A DNA stretch of 64,000 nucleotides from Bacteroidales bacterium (lineage in GTDB: Bacteria > Bacteroidota > Bacteroidia > Bacteroidales > UBA10428). Below, piece by piece: positions 6,494-13,821 of the stretch (positions are counted from its first letter, which is position 1; the number at the start of each line of letters is the position of its first letter). Location: assembly GCA_016934395.1 (NCBI GenBank), contig JAFGSZ010000079.1:1-64000 (forward strand), given 5' to 3'. Under the pieces are notes generated by a model, which saw nothing but the letters and a program-made list of their open reading frames with translations, searched no databases and had not been told where the DNA came from. Both the position numbers and the translations under genes were made by a program.

Positions 6494-8421
6494 ATAAGAA
6501 ATTAGGCGTTTATATATGCCATTGCGGTGGGAATATTTCCGATTATGTTGATGTAGAACAGGTAAAAAAGGCCATAGAATCTGAAGAGGGTGTTTTTTTA
6601 GCTAAAACGACCATGTTTGCCTGCAGCGATTCCAGCCAGAAAGAAATGGTGGAGGATATTAAAAAAAATGAACTGGATGGAATTGTTGTTGCTTCCTGTT
6701 CTCCAAAACTCCACCTGCTTACCTTCAGAGCCGTGGCAGAAAGAGCGAATATTAACAAGTATAATTACGTGCATGCTAATATCCGTGAACAGTCATCATG
6801 GGCCCATTCCGATGATAAAACAGGGGCCACTGAAAAAGCTGTTTTTCTTGTGAAAGCTGCGATTTCCAAAGCTCGCTATGCCGAATCTCTTGAGCCGATT
6901 AAGATTAAATCAAAAAAGGCGGTGGCAGTAATAGGCGGAGGAGTTGCCGGAATGCGGGCAGCTATCGAACTTTCTGATATGGGCTGTCCTGTAACCCTTA
7001 TTGAAAGAGAACCTTTTGTTGGGGGCCGGGTCTCCCAGTTTGACATCTTATTCACCACTTATGAAACCGGAAAAGATTTAGTAACAAGGTTGTATAATAA
7101 TCTGTTAGCCAGAAATAATATTAGCGTATACACAGGGGCGGAAGTAATTGAGAATTCAGGAAGTATAGGTGATTTTAAATTAACAATTAAAATTACACCC
7201 CGGTATATTATGGATAGATGTAACGAAGGGCGATTGCAGAAAGCTATTGATGCTTGTCCTGTTGAAGTGCCCGATCCGTTCAATTTTAATATTACAAACC
7301 GTAAAGCTATTTACCATAATTTTCCGAGCGAATATCCGCATAAGCCGGTTATTGATATAGAAAATTGTACACGATGCGGTGAATGCGAAAAAATATGCGA
7401 GAGTGTTGATTTTTCTCAAAAAGAAGAAATAATTGATATTAATGTAGGATCTGTACTTATGGCCACCGGTTTTGATCCTTACACCCCGAAAGATGGCGAA
7501 TTTGGTTTTAACCAGATTAATAATGTAGTTACTCTTCCACAGTTTAAGCGTATTCTGGCCCTGAGTAATGAGCCGCTTATATACAATACCAGGGCAATTA
7601 AACATATTGCCTATATATATTGTGTGGGAAGCAGACAGGTTGAAGGAGAAAATAAATATTGTTCCCGGTATTGTTGCACATCTGTAATTCATGCCTCCAT
7701 TATGGCAAAGAAAAAATTCGGGAATATATTCAATTATCATTTTAACAGGGGCATAAGGACTTATGGTAAACAAGAAGTACTGTATAACGAATCGCTGAAG
7801 TCGGGCGATGTCTACCTGCAATCTTATGAAGATGACCCGCCTGTGGTTACGCAGCAAGGGAATAAAATTGTTGTTACGGTAAATGACATTCTAACAGGTA
7901 AAAAGCAGATGGCCGTTGAGGCGGATTTGGTAGTGCTGGTAACCGGTATGGTGCCAAGAGCAGATAATTCAGTGGGATCACTTTTTAAACTGCCAAAAGG
8001 CAGGGATAATTTTTTCAACGAGATACACATGAAATTACGCCCGGTGGAAACAGTGATAGATGGGATCACGATATCCGGAGCTTGCCAGGGGCCCAAAAAT
8101 ATTCTCGAATCATCGAACTCAGCACTCTCGGCTGCTACAAAATCGTTTTCATATGTCAGCAAAGGAGAACTGGAACTGGAACCTATTGTAGCTGAAATTG
8201 ATAAAAACCAGTGTACCTGGTGCGGTGCCTGTGCAGAAGCTTGTCCTTTTGATGCCATAAAAAAAATAAAGGATGGTGATAAAGAGATAGCAATGGTCAA
8301 TAATTCAGTATGCAAAGGTTGTGGCATGTGCCTGCCCGTTTGTCCGACAGATGTCATAAATTTAATTGCATATTCAAACCGCGAAATTGAAAGCATGATT
8401 GACGCTCTGGCAGGTAGTTAA
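6490..8421 (+). CDS. QmoB-like HdrA-family FAD/Fe-S protein
   Basis: A 643-residue protein. The N-terminal HdrA domain (1-135) contains YICHCGGNI, ACSDSSQ and VVASCSPKLH. The FAD domain starts with GGGVAGM at 149-155. The first inserted ferredoxin motif is decayed: RCNEGRLQKAIDACPVEVP (243-261) keeps two of four cysteines. The second, CTRCGECEKIC (293-303), keeps four but lacks the following proline. HdrA landmarks YCVGSRQ, YCSRYCCTSVIHA and NRGIRTYGKQEVLY are present. Two intact C-terminal clusters follow: CTWCGACAEACP and CKGCGMCLPVCP. QmoB of sulfate reducers carries an MvhD domain at its end; here that domain is the separate gene at 4782. The start overlaps the QmoA-like stop (ATGA). Confidence 0.82.
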   Translation: MNKKLGVYICHCGGNISDYVDVEQVKKAIESEEGVFLAKTTMFACSDSSQKEMVEDIKKNELDGIVVASCSPKLHLLTFRAVAERANINKYNYVHANIREQSSWAHSDDKTGATEKAVFLVKAAISKARYAESLEPIKIKSKKAVAVIGGGVAGMRAAIELSDMGCPVTLIEREPFVGGRVSQFDILFTTYETGKDLVTRLYNNLLARNNISVYTGAEVIENSGSIGDFKLTIKITPRYIMDRCNEGRLQKAIDACPVEVPDPFNFNITNRKAIYHNFPSEYPHKPVIDIENCTRCGECEKICESVDFSQKEEIIDINVGSVLMATGFDPYTPKDGEFGFNQINNVVTLPQFKRILALSNEPLIYNTRAIKHIAYIYCVGSRQVEGENKYCSRYCCTSVIHASIMAKKKFGNIFNYHFNRGIRTYGKQEVLYNESLKSGDVYLQSYEDDPPVVTQQGNKIVVTVNDILTGKKQMAVEADLVVLVTGMVPRADNSVGSLFKLPKGRDNFFNEIHMKLRPVETVIDGITISGACQGPKNILESSNSALSAATKSFSYVSKGELELEPIVAEIDKNQCTWCGACAEACPFDAIKKIKDGDKEIAMVNNSVCKGCGMCLPVCPTDVINLIAYSNREIESMIDALAGS

Positions 8422-8463
8422 ATCTAAAATTAAATCGCTTAATGTTTTTAAAAAAAGCAGGAA

Positions 8464-8742
8464 ATGGAAGTTGAAAAAGGAAAAACCTTTAAATATCTAA
8501 GAGAAAAAAAAGGGGTTAACCAGGAAGTAAAAGATAACCTGAAGCATTTTACTAAAATAAAAAAAGTTATTCTTGACGCGCTTAAGGAAAAAGACCTTAC
8601 CGTAGAAGAGTTAACACAACAACTTAAAATGCCAAAGCATGAAGTTGTGTATTACCTGATGTCACTTGTAAAATATGGATTTGTGAAGACCGGTGTGATT
8701 GATGATATGGATGAATATTTTAATTACAAAATTAGCAAATAA
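8464..8742 (+). CDS. Small winged-helix protein in the Qmo-like operon
   Basis: A 92-residue protein that I read as a winged helix-turn-helix domain (about 28-88): KKVILDALKEKDLTVEELTQQLKMPKHEVVYYLMSLVKYGFVKTG has the ArsR/MarR-like helix pattern and a wing. The charged N-terminus (KGKTFKYLREKKGVN) is not part of the fold. There are no cysteines, so no Fe-S or metal sensing. Its stop shares one base with the start of the QmoC-like gene, so it is co-translated with a structural subunit, which is unusual for a repressor. It might be a structural or assembly factor that reuses the fold, or a local regulator. Confidence 0.7.
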   Translation: MEVEKGKTFKYLREKKGVNQEVKDNLKHFTKIKKVILDALKEKDLTVEELTQQLKMPKHEVVYYLMSLVKYGFVKTGVIDDMDEYFNYKISK

Positions 8743-9788
8743 TGGCAACTATAAATCCTGATTTCGGAGCAGAATTAAAAAAATACGGGGCGTTCGATTT
8801 TAATGCATGTTATAATTGCGGCAATTGCACCGCCATATGTTCCCTTTCCACCGAAGAAGATTCATTTCCAAGAGAAATGGTGCGATTTAGCGTTTTAGGT
8901 TCAACCTCTGATATTAAATCATCTCTTAAGCCATGGCTTTGTTATTATTGCGGAGAATGTTCCACACATTGCCCTCAGGTAGCAAATCCGGCCGAATTAA
9001 TAATGTCGCTGAGAAGATGGCTTACTGCTGAATACGACTGGACGAAACTTTCCGGTGTATTGTACCGGTCTTTTGCATTTACAATAATTGCCTTTATAAT
9101 TGCAGCTTTAGGGGTAATAGGTTTTGGTTTTGCTGAAAATTTTAACATGGAAACCATAATGTTATTCGGTCATAAATTCGAGATGATTGCTATTATTGCT
9201 GTGTTTGGTATTATCTTGCTTCCTAATGTAATTCGTATGTGGTGGTTCATCATTTTAAAACCTAAAATTAAAGTACCATTTATAAAATATCTTACCGGGA
9301 TTTGGGAGTTGATTGTCCATATGTTCACACAAAAAAGGGCTTTGGGTTGTGACGATAATCAGTTCAGGTGGTTTGAGCATTTTATCCTTGTAATCGGCTA
9401 TTTAGCGTTGCTGTTTACAACAGTGGCACTGGATTGGTTTTCTACCGGGAATTTATTTATTATTATACTCGGGTATGTTGAAAGTATCATCATATTTATT
9501 GTCACTGTTGATTTTGTGTTAAGCCGTATCAAAAAGAACAGGGAGATAAGCAAATTTTCGATGCCCTCCGACTGGATGTTTGTTATCTGGTTATTTTTAA
9601 TGGGCCTTACGGCGTTTATAGTGCGGTTATTTATTGATACAGGGATTATTAAAAATAATATCTGGATGTATATGTTTCATTTGATTATCCTGGTGCAATG
9701 GGCGCTGATCATCGTACCTTTTGGTAAATGGACACACTTTTTATATCGCTCCTTTGCCATGTATTTTGCAAAACTAAAAGCAGCGTAA
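8742..9788 (+). CDS. QmoC-like membrane Fe-S/cytochrome b subunit
   Basis: A 348-residue fusion. The cytoplasmic N-terminus has two HdrC-type [4Fe-4S] motifs: CYNCGNCTAIC (23-33) and CYYCGECSTHCPQVANP (67-83, with the usual trailing CP). About six membrane helices follow from residue 108 on, with histidines in helix contexts (RWFEHFILVIGYLALLF; MYMFHLIILVQWALIIVPFGKWTHFLYRSF) suitable as heme b ligands, as in NarI/HdrE-type subunits. QmoC has exactly this HdrC-HdrE fusion layout and length. It would exchange electrons with menaquinone in the membrane and pass them to the flavoprotein subunits. It is the last gene of the operon. Confidence 0.83.
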   Translation: MATINPDFGAELKKYGAFDFNACYNCGNCTAICSLSTEEDSFPREMVRFSVLGSTSDIKSSLKPWLCYYCGECSTHCPQVANPAELIMSLRRWLTAEYDWTKLSGVLYRSFAFTIIAFIIAALGVIGFGFAENFNMETIMLFGHKFEMIAIIAVFGIILLPNVIRMWWFIILKPKIKVPFIKYLTGIWELIVHMFTQKRALGCDDNQFRWFEHFILVIGYLALLFTTVALDWFSTGNLFIIILGYVESIIIFIVTVDFVLSRIKKNREISKFSMPSDWMFVIWLFLMGLTAFIVRLFIDTGIIKNNIWMYMFHLIILVQWALIIVPFGKWTHFLYRSFAMYFAKLKAA

Positions 9789-9920
9789 TTATTTTGTTTT
9801 TTATTGATTTTTTACACAAAAGCGTTTCTCTTTTTTAAGTTTTTTGCACACACTGGTAAAAAGGCATTCTTTTCTGGAAATACCCGTAATCAATAATAAT
9901 TTACCATAAAACAATTCGTT

Positions 9921-9958
9921 TTGTTATAGTTACTTTTATAACAATTAAAAATAATTGT
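9921..9958. promoter_or_regulatory. Two adjoining AT-rich inverted repeats upstream of the beta-helix gene
   Basis: TTGTTATA (9921-9928) and TATAACAA (9937-9944) form a perfect 8-bp inverted repeat. Sharing its right end is a second one, ACAATTA (9941-9947) and TAATTGT (9952-9958). They end 23 bases before the ATG at 9982 and could be an operator. Their AT-richness lowers the weight of the match. Confidence 0.3.
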
Positions 9959-9981
9959 TCATCCGATATTGAAATAACCTA

Positions 9982-11106
9982 ATGTCAAAAAAGGCTAAGC
10001 AAGACAGGCAATTCTTTATTATAGTGATCGTGATTGTGATCTTCCTAATTTGGTGTTGCACCGGTGATGACGATGTGGATTTTATTAAATTCCATAATCC
10101 GCTGGAAAACCCTGAAGATGGTCCTCCTGCAGGAAACCCCGACAGCGAATACCCTGTTCCGCAAGAAGCGGGCCCTGAAGATATTTCGGAACCCGATTTT
10201 ATAATTGGAGATGGAACTCCCGAAAGCTGCAATAGTGAAGATTTTGTTGAGGCAGTTGTCCGCGGAGGTAAGATTGTATTTAATTGCGGCTCCGATCCGG
10301 TAACCATTGTTATGAACAGGCCGGCAAAAGTATTTAATGATGCTAATCCGGATATTGTAATTGACGGAGGGGGCCTGATAACCCTTAGTGGCAATGGCAG
10401 AACACGAATTCTCTATATGAACACATGCGATGAAAACCAGCACTGGACCACATCGCATTGCCAGGATCAGGATCATCCCCGTCTTACAGTGCAGAATATC
10501 AATTTTGCCGACGGTAATTCCACAGCAGAGCGCGAATATGATGGAGGAGGCGCTATATGGGTGCGGGGTGGCCGATTTAAAATGGTGAATTGCCGGTTCT
10601 TTAATAATGTATGTGCCGATACAGGCCCGGATGTTGGTGGAGCTTGTGTAAGAGTATTTAGTCAGTATAATAATTTGCCGGTATATGTGGTGAATTGCAC
10701 TTTTGGCGGTGCAGAAGGATACGGGAACCGGGGCTCGAATGGAGGTGGAATAAGCAGTATCGGCGTGTCGTGGACAATAATAAACAGTCTGTTTACGCAT
10801 AACAGCGCTATCGGAAATGGAGGTAATCCCTCACAATCCGGTACCCCGGGTGGAGGAAGCGGGGGCGCCATTTATAACGACGGCAATACCATGACGTTGA
10901 CCTTACTGGGAACCCGCATTGAATATAATGAGGTGAATGCCTATGGTTCGGCCATTTTTTTTGTAACAAACGACCATTCAGGGAATATTCAGATCGACCA
11001 GTCTGTAATTCGATATAATATTGGCGGATCGTGGTATCCGGTCTATCCGCAAATTTCTATGCACAGCGACACAAGAATAACGGTTACTAATTCAGTTATT
11101 GAGTAA
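9982..11106 (+). CDS. Secreted right-handed beta-helix protein
   Basis: A 374-residue protein with a short basic N-terminus, one hydrophobic segment (FFIIVIVIVIFLIWCC, residues 11-26; the CC could be lipidated), an acidic proline-rich spacer (about 30-80) and a right-handed parallel beta-helix of the polymorphic outer-membrane/pectate-lyase-like kind. Helix rungs are seen as IVIDGGGLITLSG, LTVQNINFADGN, GGGAIWVRGGRFKMVNCRFFNN, YVVNCTFGG, WTIINSLFTHNSA, GGAIYNDG, LTLLGTRIEYNEV and IQIDQSVIRYN. The glycine-rich stretch at about 265-300 is a loop between rungs. I see no catalytic residues that identify a lyase, so carbohydrate binding or adhesion at the cell surface is as likely. It stands alone on this strand. 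Confidence 0.7.
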   Translation: MSKKAKQDRQFFIIVIVIVIFLIWCCTGDDDVDFIKFHNPLENPEDGPPAGNPDSEYPVPQEAGPEDISEPDFIIGDGTPESCNSEDFVEAVVRGGKIVFNCGSDPVTIVMNRPAKVFNDANPDIVIDGGGLITLSGNGRTRILYMNTCDENQHWTTSHCQDQDHPRLTVQNINFADGNSTAEREYDGGGAIWVRGGRFKMVNCRFFNNVCADTGPDVGGACVRVFSQYNNLPVYVVNCTFGGAEGYGNRGSNGGGISSIGVSWTIINSLFTHNSAIGNGGNPSQSGTPGGGSGGAIYNDGNTMTLTLLGTRIEYNEVNAYGSAIFFVTNDHSGNIQIDQSVIRYNIGGSWYPVYPQISMHSDTRITVTNSVIE

Positions 11107-11498
11107 AATATTGTTTATCCGGGTTCCGGCTCAATTCTTTTTATTTTATTCCTTTCTATTTTTTATTCTTCATTTTTTTCAATTCTTCAAGGAGGTAAAA
11201 GCATAAATCTTTCAGTTACTGTAAAGGGCTGAATTTGGGCATGAGCCCTGCATAATAATTGAAAGAATAAAGATAAATTAGTTATAGTAAACAGATTTTA
11301 CAGCGATACCGTGACGCCGGATAGAATTATAGTAGAATATAATCCCGGATTATTTAATGTTTGGACATTTGGCTGCTAAAAAATTAATTTTTACATTTAG
11401 CGAGGGTTAGGGGAAAGCAAGCTTTATTAAATGTACATTTAGTGGTGTACGTAAACAACATACAAATTTTGTTTTAGCTTAAATTTAAAATAATTACC
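11107..11498. other. Noncoding stretch between two plus-strand surface-protein genes
   Basis: No gene is seen. GGGCT (11226-11230) and AGCCC (11244-11248) can pair but no T-run follows. The rest is AT-rich and presumably holds the promoter of the next gene, although I found no exact TAnnTTTG match. Confidence 0.4.
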
Positions 11499-12689
11499 AT
11501 GAGAAACATAATTCACTTATGCCTTGCATTAATTATATTTTCCATACAATTTAGTTTTGGACAAAAAGAATATAAACCGGGATACATTATTTCAAATAAC
11601 AATGACACGATTTCCGGATTTATAAACCTGAAATCAAATTATAGTAACAGCCTTGAATGTGATTTTAAAAAAACAAAAGAAGAAAAACCACTTATCTATT
11701 CACCTGACGAAATTAGTGGGTATCGGATTGAAAACAGTAAATTTTATGTTTCCCGGGAAGTGAAAATAGATAGTCTGAAAACCAGGGTATTTCTGGAATA
11801 TCTGGTAGATGGAATTGTTGATCTTTATTATTATCGGGAATTGACCCGTGAATTCTATTTTATAGAGAAAGACAGTGTTTTAATCCAATTGTCAAATGAA
11901 GAAGTAGAGCGAGAAATTAACGGGGTGAGCATGGTTGGAAACTCAAACCAGTATATCCGGATGTTAAATTATCTGTTTAGTGATAGTCCTGAAATTACAC
12001 GTGATTTGAGAAATGCAGAATTCGGATATAAACCGCTGATTAATCTTACTAAGAATTATCATAATGCTGTGTGTAAAGATTATGATTGTATTGATTATAC
12101 CAAATCTACCAGATCGAATATTTATATTGAAGGATTTTTAGGCGGTGGTGTTTCATGGATGGGATTTAAATATTCTGAAGATTACCTGCAGACCATTAAT
12201 CCCAATATGGGTATAATGTTCCGATTCATGCCTCTAAGAATGTTTCACAAATGGAATTTGCTAACAGGTTTTAATTATTCAAGAAATAATTTCGAAGGAG
12301 AAATTTTAGACGAGAAAGATTACGTATCCAGAGATTATGATATCCTGGCAAATTATTCTTATATAAGTTTTCCGTTTATTATTGAATATTGTTTTGTGTC
12401 TTCAAAGATTCAGCCGATTATTTCTTTTGGATTGAATAATGTAATCATTTTTAATGAAAATCACAGAATAAAAGCTGGCCGGTATGATATAGAATCGGTT
12501 TTTCGAAAATATCAGTATGGTATTGCTTTCGGTGCAGGGGTTAAATATCATTTTTCGAATTTCAATTATTTATTTATTAAAAATGATTTTGAATACAGGT
12601 TGCCAAGCGCAAACCTGGGTCATTTTTTTGATTTACATCATGTAATATCAAGTACTGTTAATGTTGGTTATGGACTTAAATTAAAATAA
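11499..12689 (+). CDS. Exported Bacteroidota protein with outer-membrane beta-barrel-like C-terminus
   Basis: A 396-residue protein with a signal peptide (about 1-21, cleaved after FSFGQ). The N-terminal domain, YKPGYIISNNNDTISGFINLKSNYSNS, is followed by YSPDEISGYRIENSKFYVSREV, FLEYLVDGIVDLYYYRE and LINLTKNYHNAVCKDYDCIDY. This pattern is familiar from a large family of Bacteroidota hypothetical proteins. From about residue 205 on, alternating strands rich in aromatic residues (GGGVSWMGFKY, IMFRFMPLRMFHKWNLLTGFNY, ISFPFIIEYCF, YQYGIAFGAGVKYHF, VISSTVNVGYGLKLK) look like a small outer-membrane barrel ending in a hydrophobic strand. The function is unknown. Confidence 0.65.
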   Translation: MRNIIHLCLALIIFSIQFSFGQKEYKPGYIISNNNDTISGFINLKSNYSNSLECDFKKTKEEKPLIYSPDEISGYRIENSKFYVSREVKIDSLKTRVFLEYLVDGIVDLYYYRELTREFYFIEKDSVLIQLSNEEVEREINGVSMVGNSNQYIRMLNYLFSDSPEITRDLRNAEFGYKPLINLTKNYHNAVCKDYDCIDYTKSTRSNIYIEGFLGGGVSWMGFKYSEDYLQTINPNMGIMFRFMPLRMFHKWNLLTGFNYSRNNFEGEILDEKDYVSRDYDILANYSYISFPFIIEYCFVSSKIQPIISFGLNNVIIFNENHRIKAGRYDIESVFRKYQYGIAFGAGVKYHFSNFNYLFIKNDFEYRLPSANLGHFFDLHHVISSTVNVGYGLKLK

Positions 12690-12824
12690 TCCTTAATTTT
12701 CCGAATATATAAAAAGCCGTGGAAAGCCAGAGACCATGAATATTTTAACAGTAAGAAATTTATCTCATGTAAAAACTAACCATTGGAATAAATAAATAAA
12801 TAAACCACACAAGAATAACTTTTA
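12690..12824. other. Short convergent intergenic region
   Basis: It separates the plus-strand gene ending at 12689 from the minus-strand PdxA-like gene ending at 12825. It is AT-rich and I see no clear terminator hairpin. Confidence 0.4.
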
Positions 12825-13817
12825 TTATACAAGCTTATGGGCCAGGATAATCGCTTCCACCATACTGTTTTCATTAGCTTTTCCCTGCCAGGCAATTTCA
12901 AATGCGGTACCATGGTCTACTGAGGTTCTAATAAAAGGAAGACCTATAGTAACGTTTACCCCTGTATTAAATCCTAAAAGTTTAAGCGGAATATGTCCCT
13001 GGTCATGATACATAGCCACTACAATGTCGTATTTGCCTTCAACAGCCTGGAGAAATACAGTATCCGGTGGTATGGGGCCTTCAACTCCGATACCGGAGGC
13101 TTTCATATGTTCAACAGCCGGAATAATCGTTTTTATTTCTTCATTACCAAACAACCCCTTTTCTCCGGCATGAGGATTTATACCGGCAACAGCAATTCTG
13201 GGTTTATCTTTTAAGATTCTTTTCATAAATATATCTGCCAGCCGGATAACCGTTTCAATTCGTTTTCTGTTCAGGGAAGTAATTGCTTCAAGCAGGGATA
13301 TATGGGTAGAAACATGAATAACTCTCAGTTTACTGTCGTACAGTAACATAGCATAGTCGCGGGCGCCTGAAAGAGAGGCCAGCAATTCGGTGTGACCGGG
13401 AAATTTCTTGCCGGCCAGATACATGGCTTCTTTATTTAAAGGAGCAGTTGTTATTGCGTTTATATCTTTATTTAATACCAGTTCTACAGCCTTTTGAATA
13501 CATTTATATGCAGCAAGTCCTGAATTTGCCTGAACACTTCCGGGGCGAAATTCATCTATATCTATTAGTTGAAGATCCAGAACATTTAGAATTCCGGGGC
13601 TAAATATACATTCATTAAAATTCAGTGCCCTATTTAATTTATAAGATGTAATTTTTAGCATTTTGTAAGCGGCCATCATGATTTGAAAATCGCCGATAAC
13701 GACAATTCTGCTGTTTCTAATTTTTTCTTTTTCGAAACTTTTTAAAATAATTTCCGGGCCGATTCCTGAAGGATCACCCATCGTAATTCCAACAGTTGAA
13801 GTATCTTTTTGTATCAT
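12825..13817 (-). CDS. PdxA-family 4-phosphate dehydrogenase, likely PdxA2 type
   Basis: A 330-residue NAD-dependent dehydrogenase of the PdxA family, with the usual length. Motifs are GITMGDPSGIGPEI at the start, TTAPLNKEAM, the metal-binding FPGHTELLA, INPHAGEKGLFG and MYHDQGHIPLK, and GVNVTIGLPFIRTSVDHGTAFEIA near the end. Classical PdxA makes pyridoxal phosphate from 4-phosphohydroxy-L-threonine. Here the gene lies 4 bases after a permease-kinase fusion whose kinase half belongs to the four-carbon sugar acid kinase (DUF1537) family. That context points to the PdxA2 role: oxidation of 4-phosphorylated D-threonate or D-erythronate with decarboxylation to dihydroxyacetone phosphate. I therefore give no gene symbol. 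A true PdxA is the alternative. Confidence 0.88.
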   Translation of the reverse strand: MIQKDTSTVGITMGDPSGIGPEIILKSFEKEKIRNSRIVVIGDFQIMMAAYKMLKITSYKLNRALNFNECIFSPGILNVLDLQLIDIDEFRPGSVQANSGLAAYKCIQKAVELVLNKDINAITTAPLNKEAMYLAGKKFPGHTELLASLSGARDYAMLLYDSKLRVIHVSTHISLLEAITSLNRKRIETVIRLADIFMKRILKDKPRIAVAGINPHAGEKGLFGNEEIKTIIPAVEHMKASGIGVEGPIPPDTVFLQAVEGKYDIVVAMYHDQGHIPLKLLGFNTGVNVTIGLPFIRTSVDHGTAFEIAWQGKANENSMVEAIILAHKLV

Positions 13818-13821
13818 TTTT

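Noticed and set aside
7180-8396. Minus-strand frames of 190-225 codons opposite the QmoB-like gene
   Set aside because: Antisense shadows of a gene with clear FAD and Fe-S motifs.
12825-13817. Calling this gene pdxA of vitamin B6 synthesis
   Set aside because: The direct link with a four-carbon sugar acid kinase argues for the catabolic PdxA2 branch; motif reading cannot separate them.
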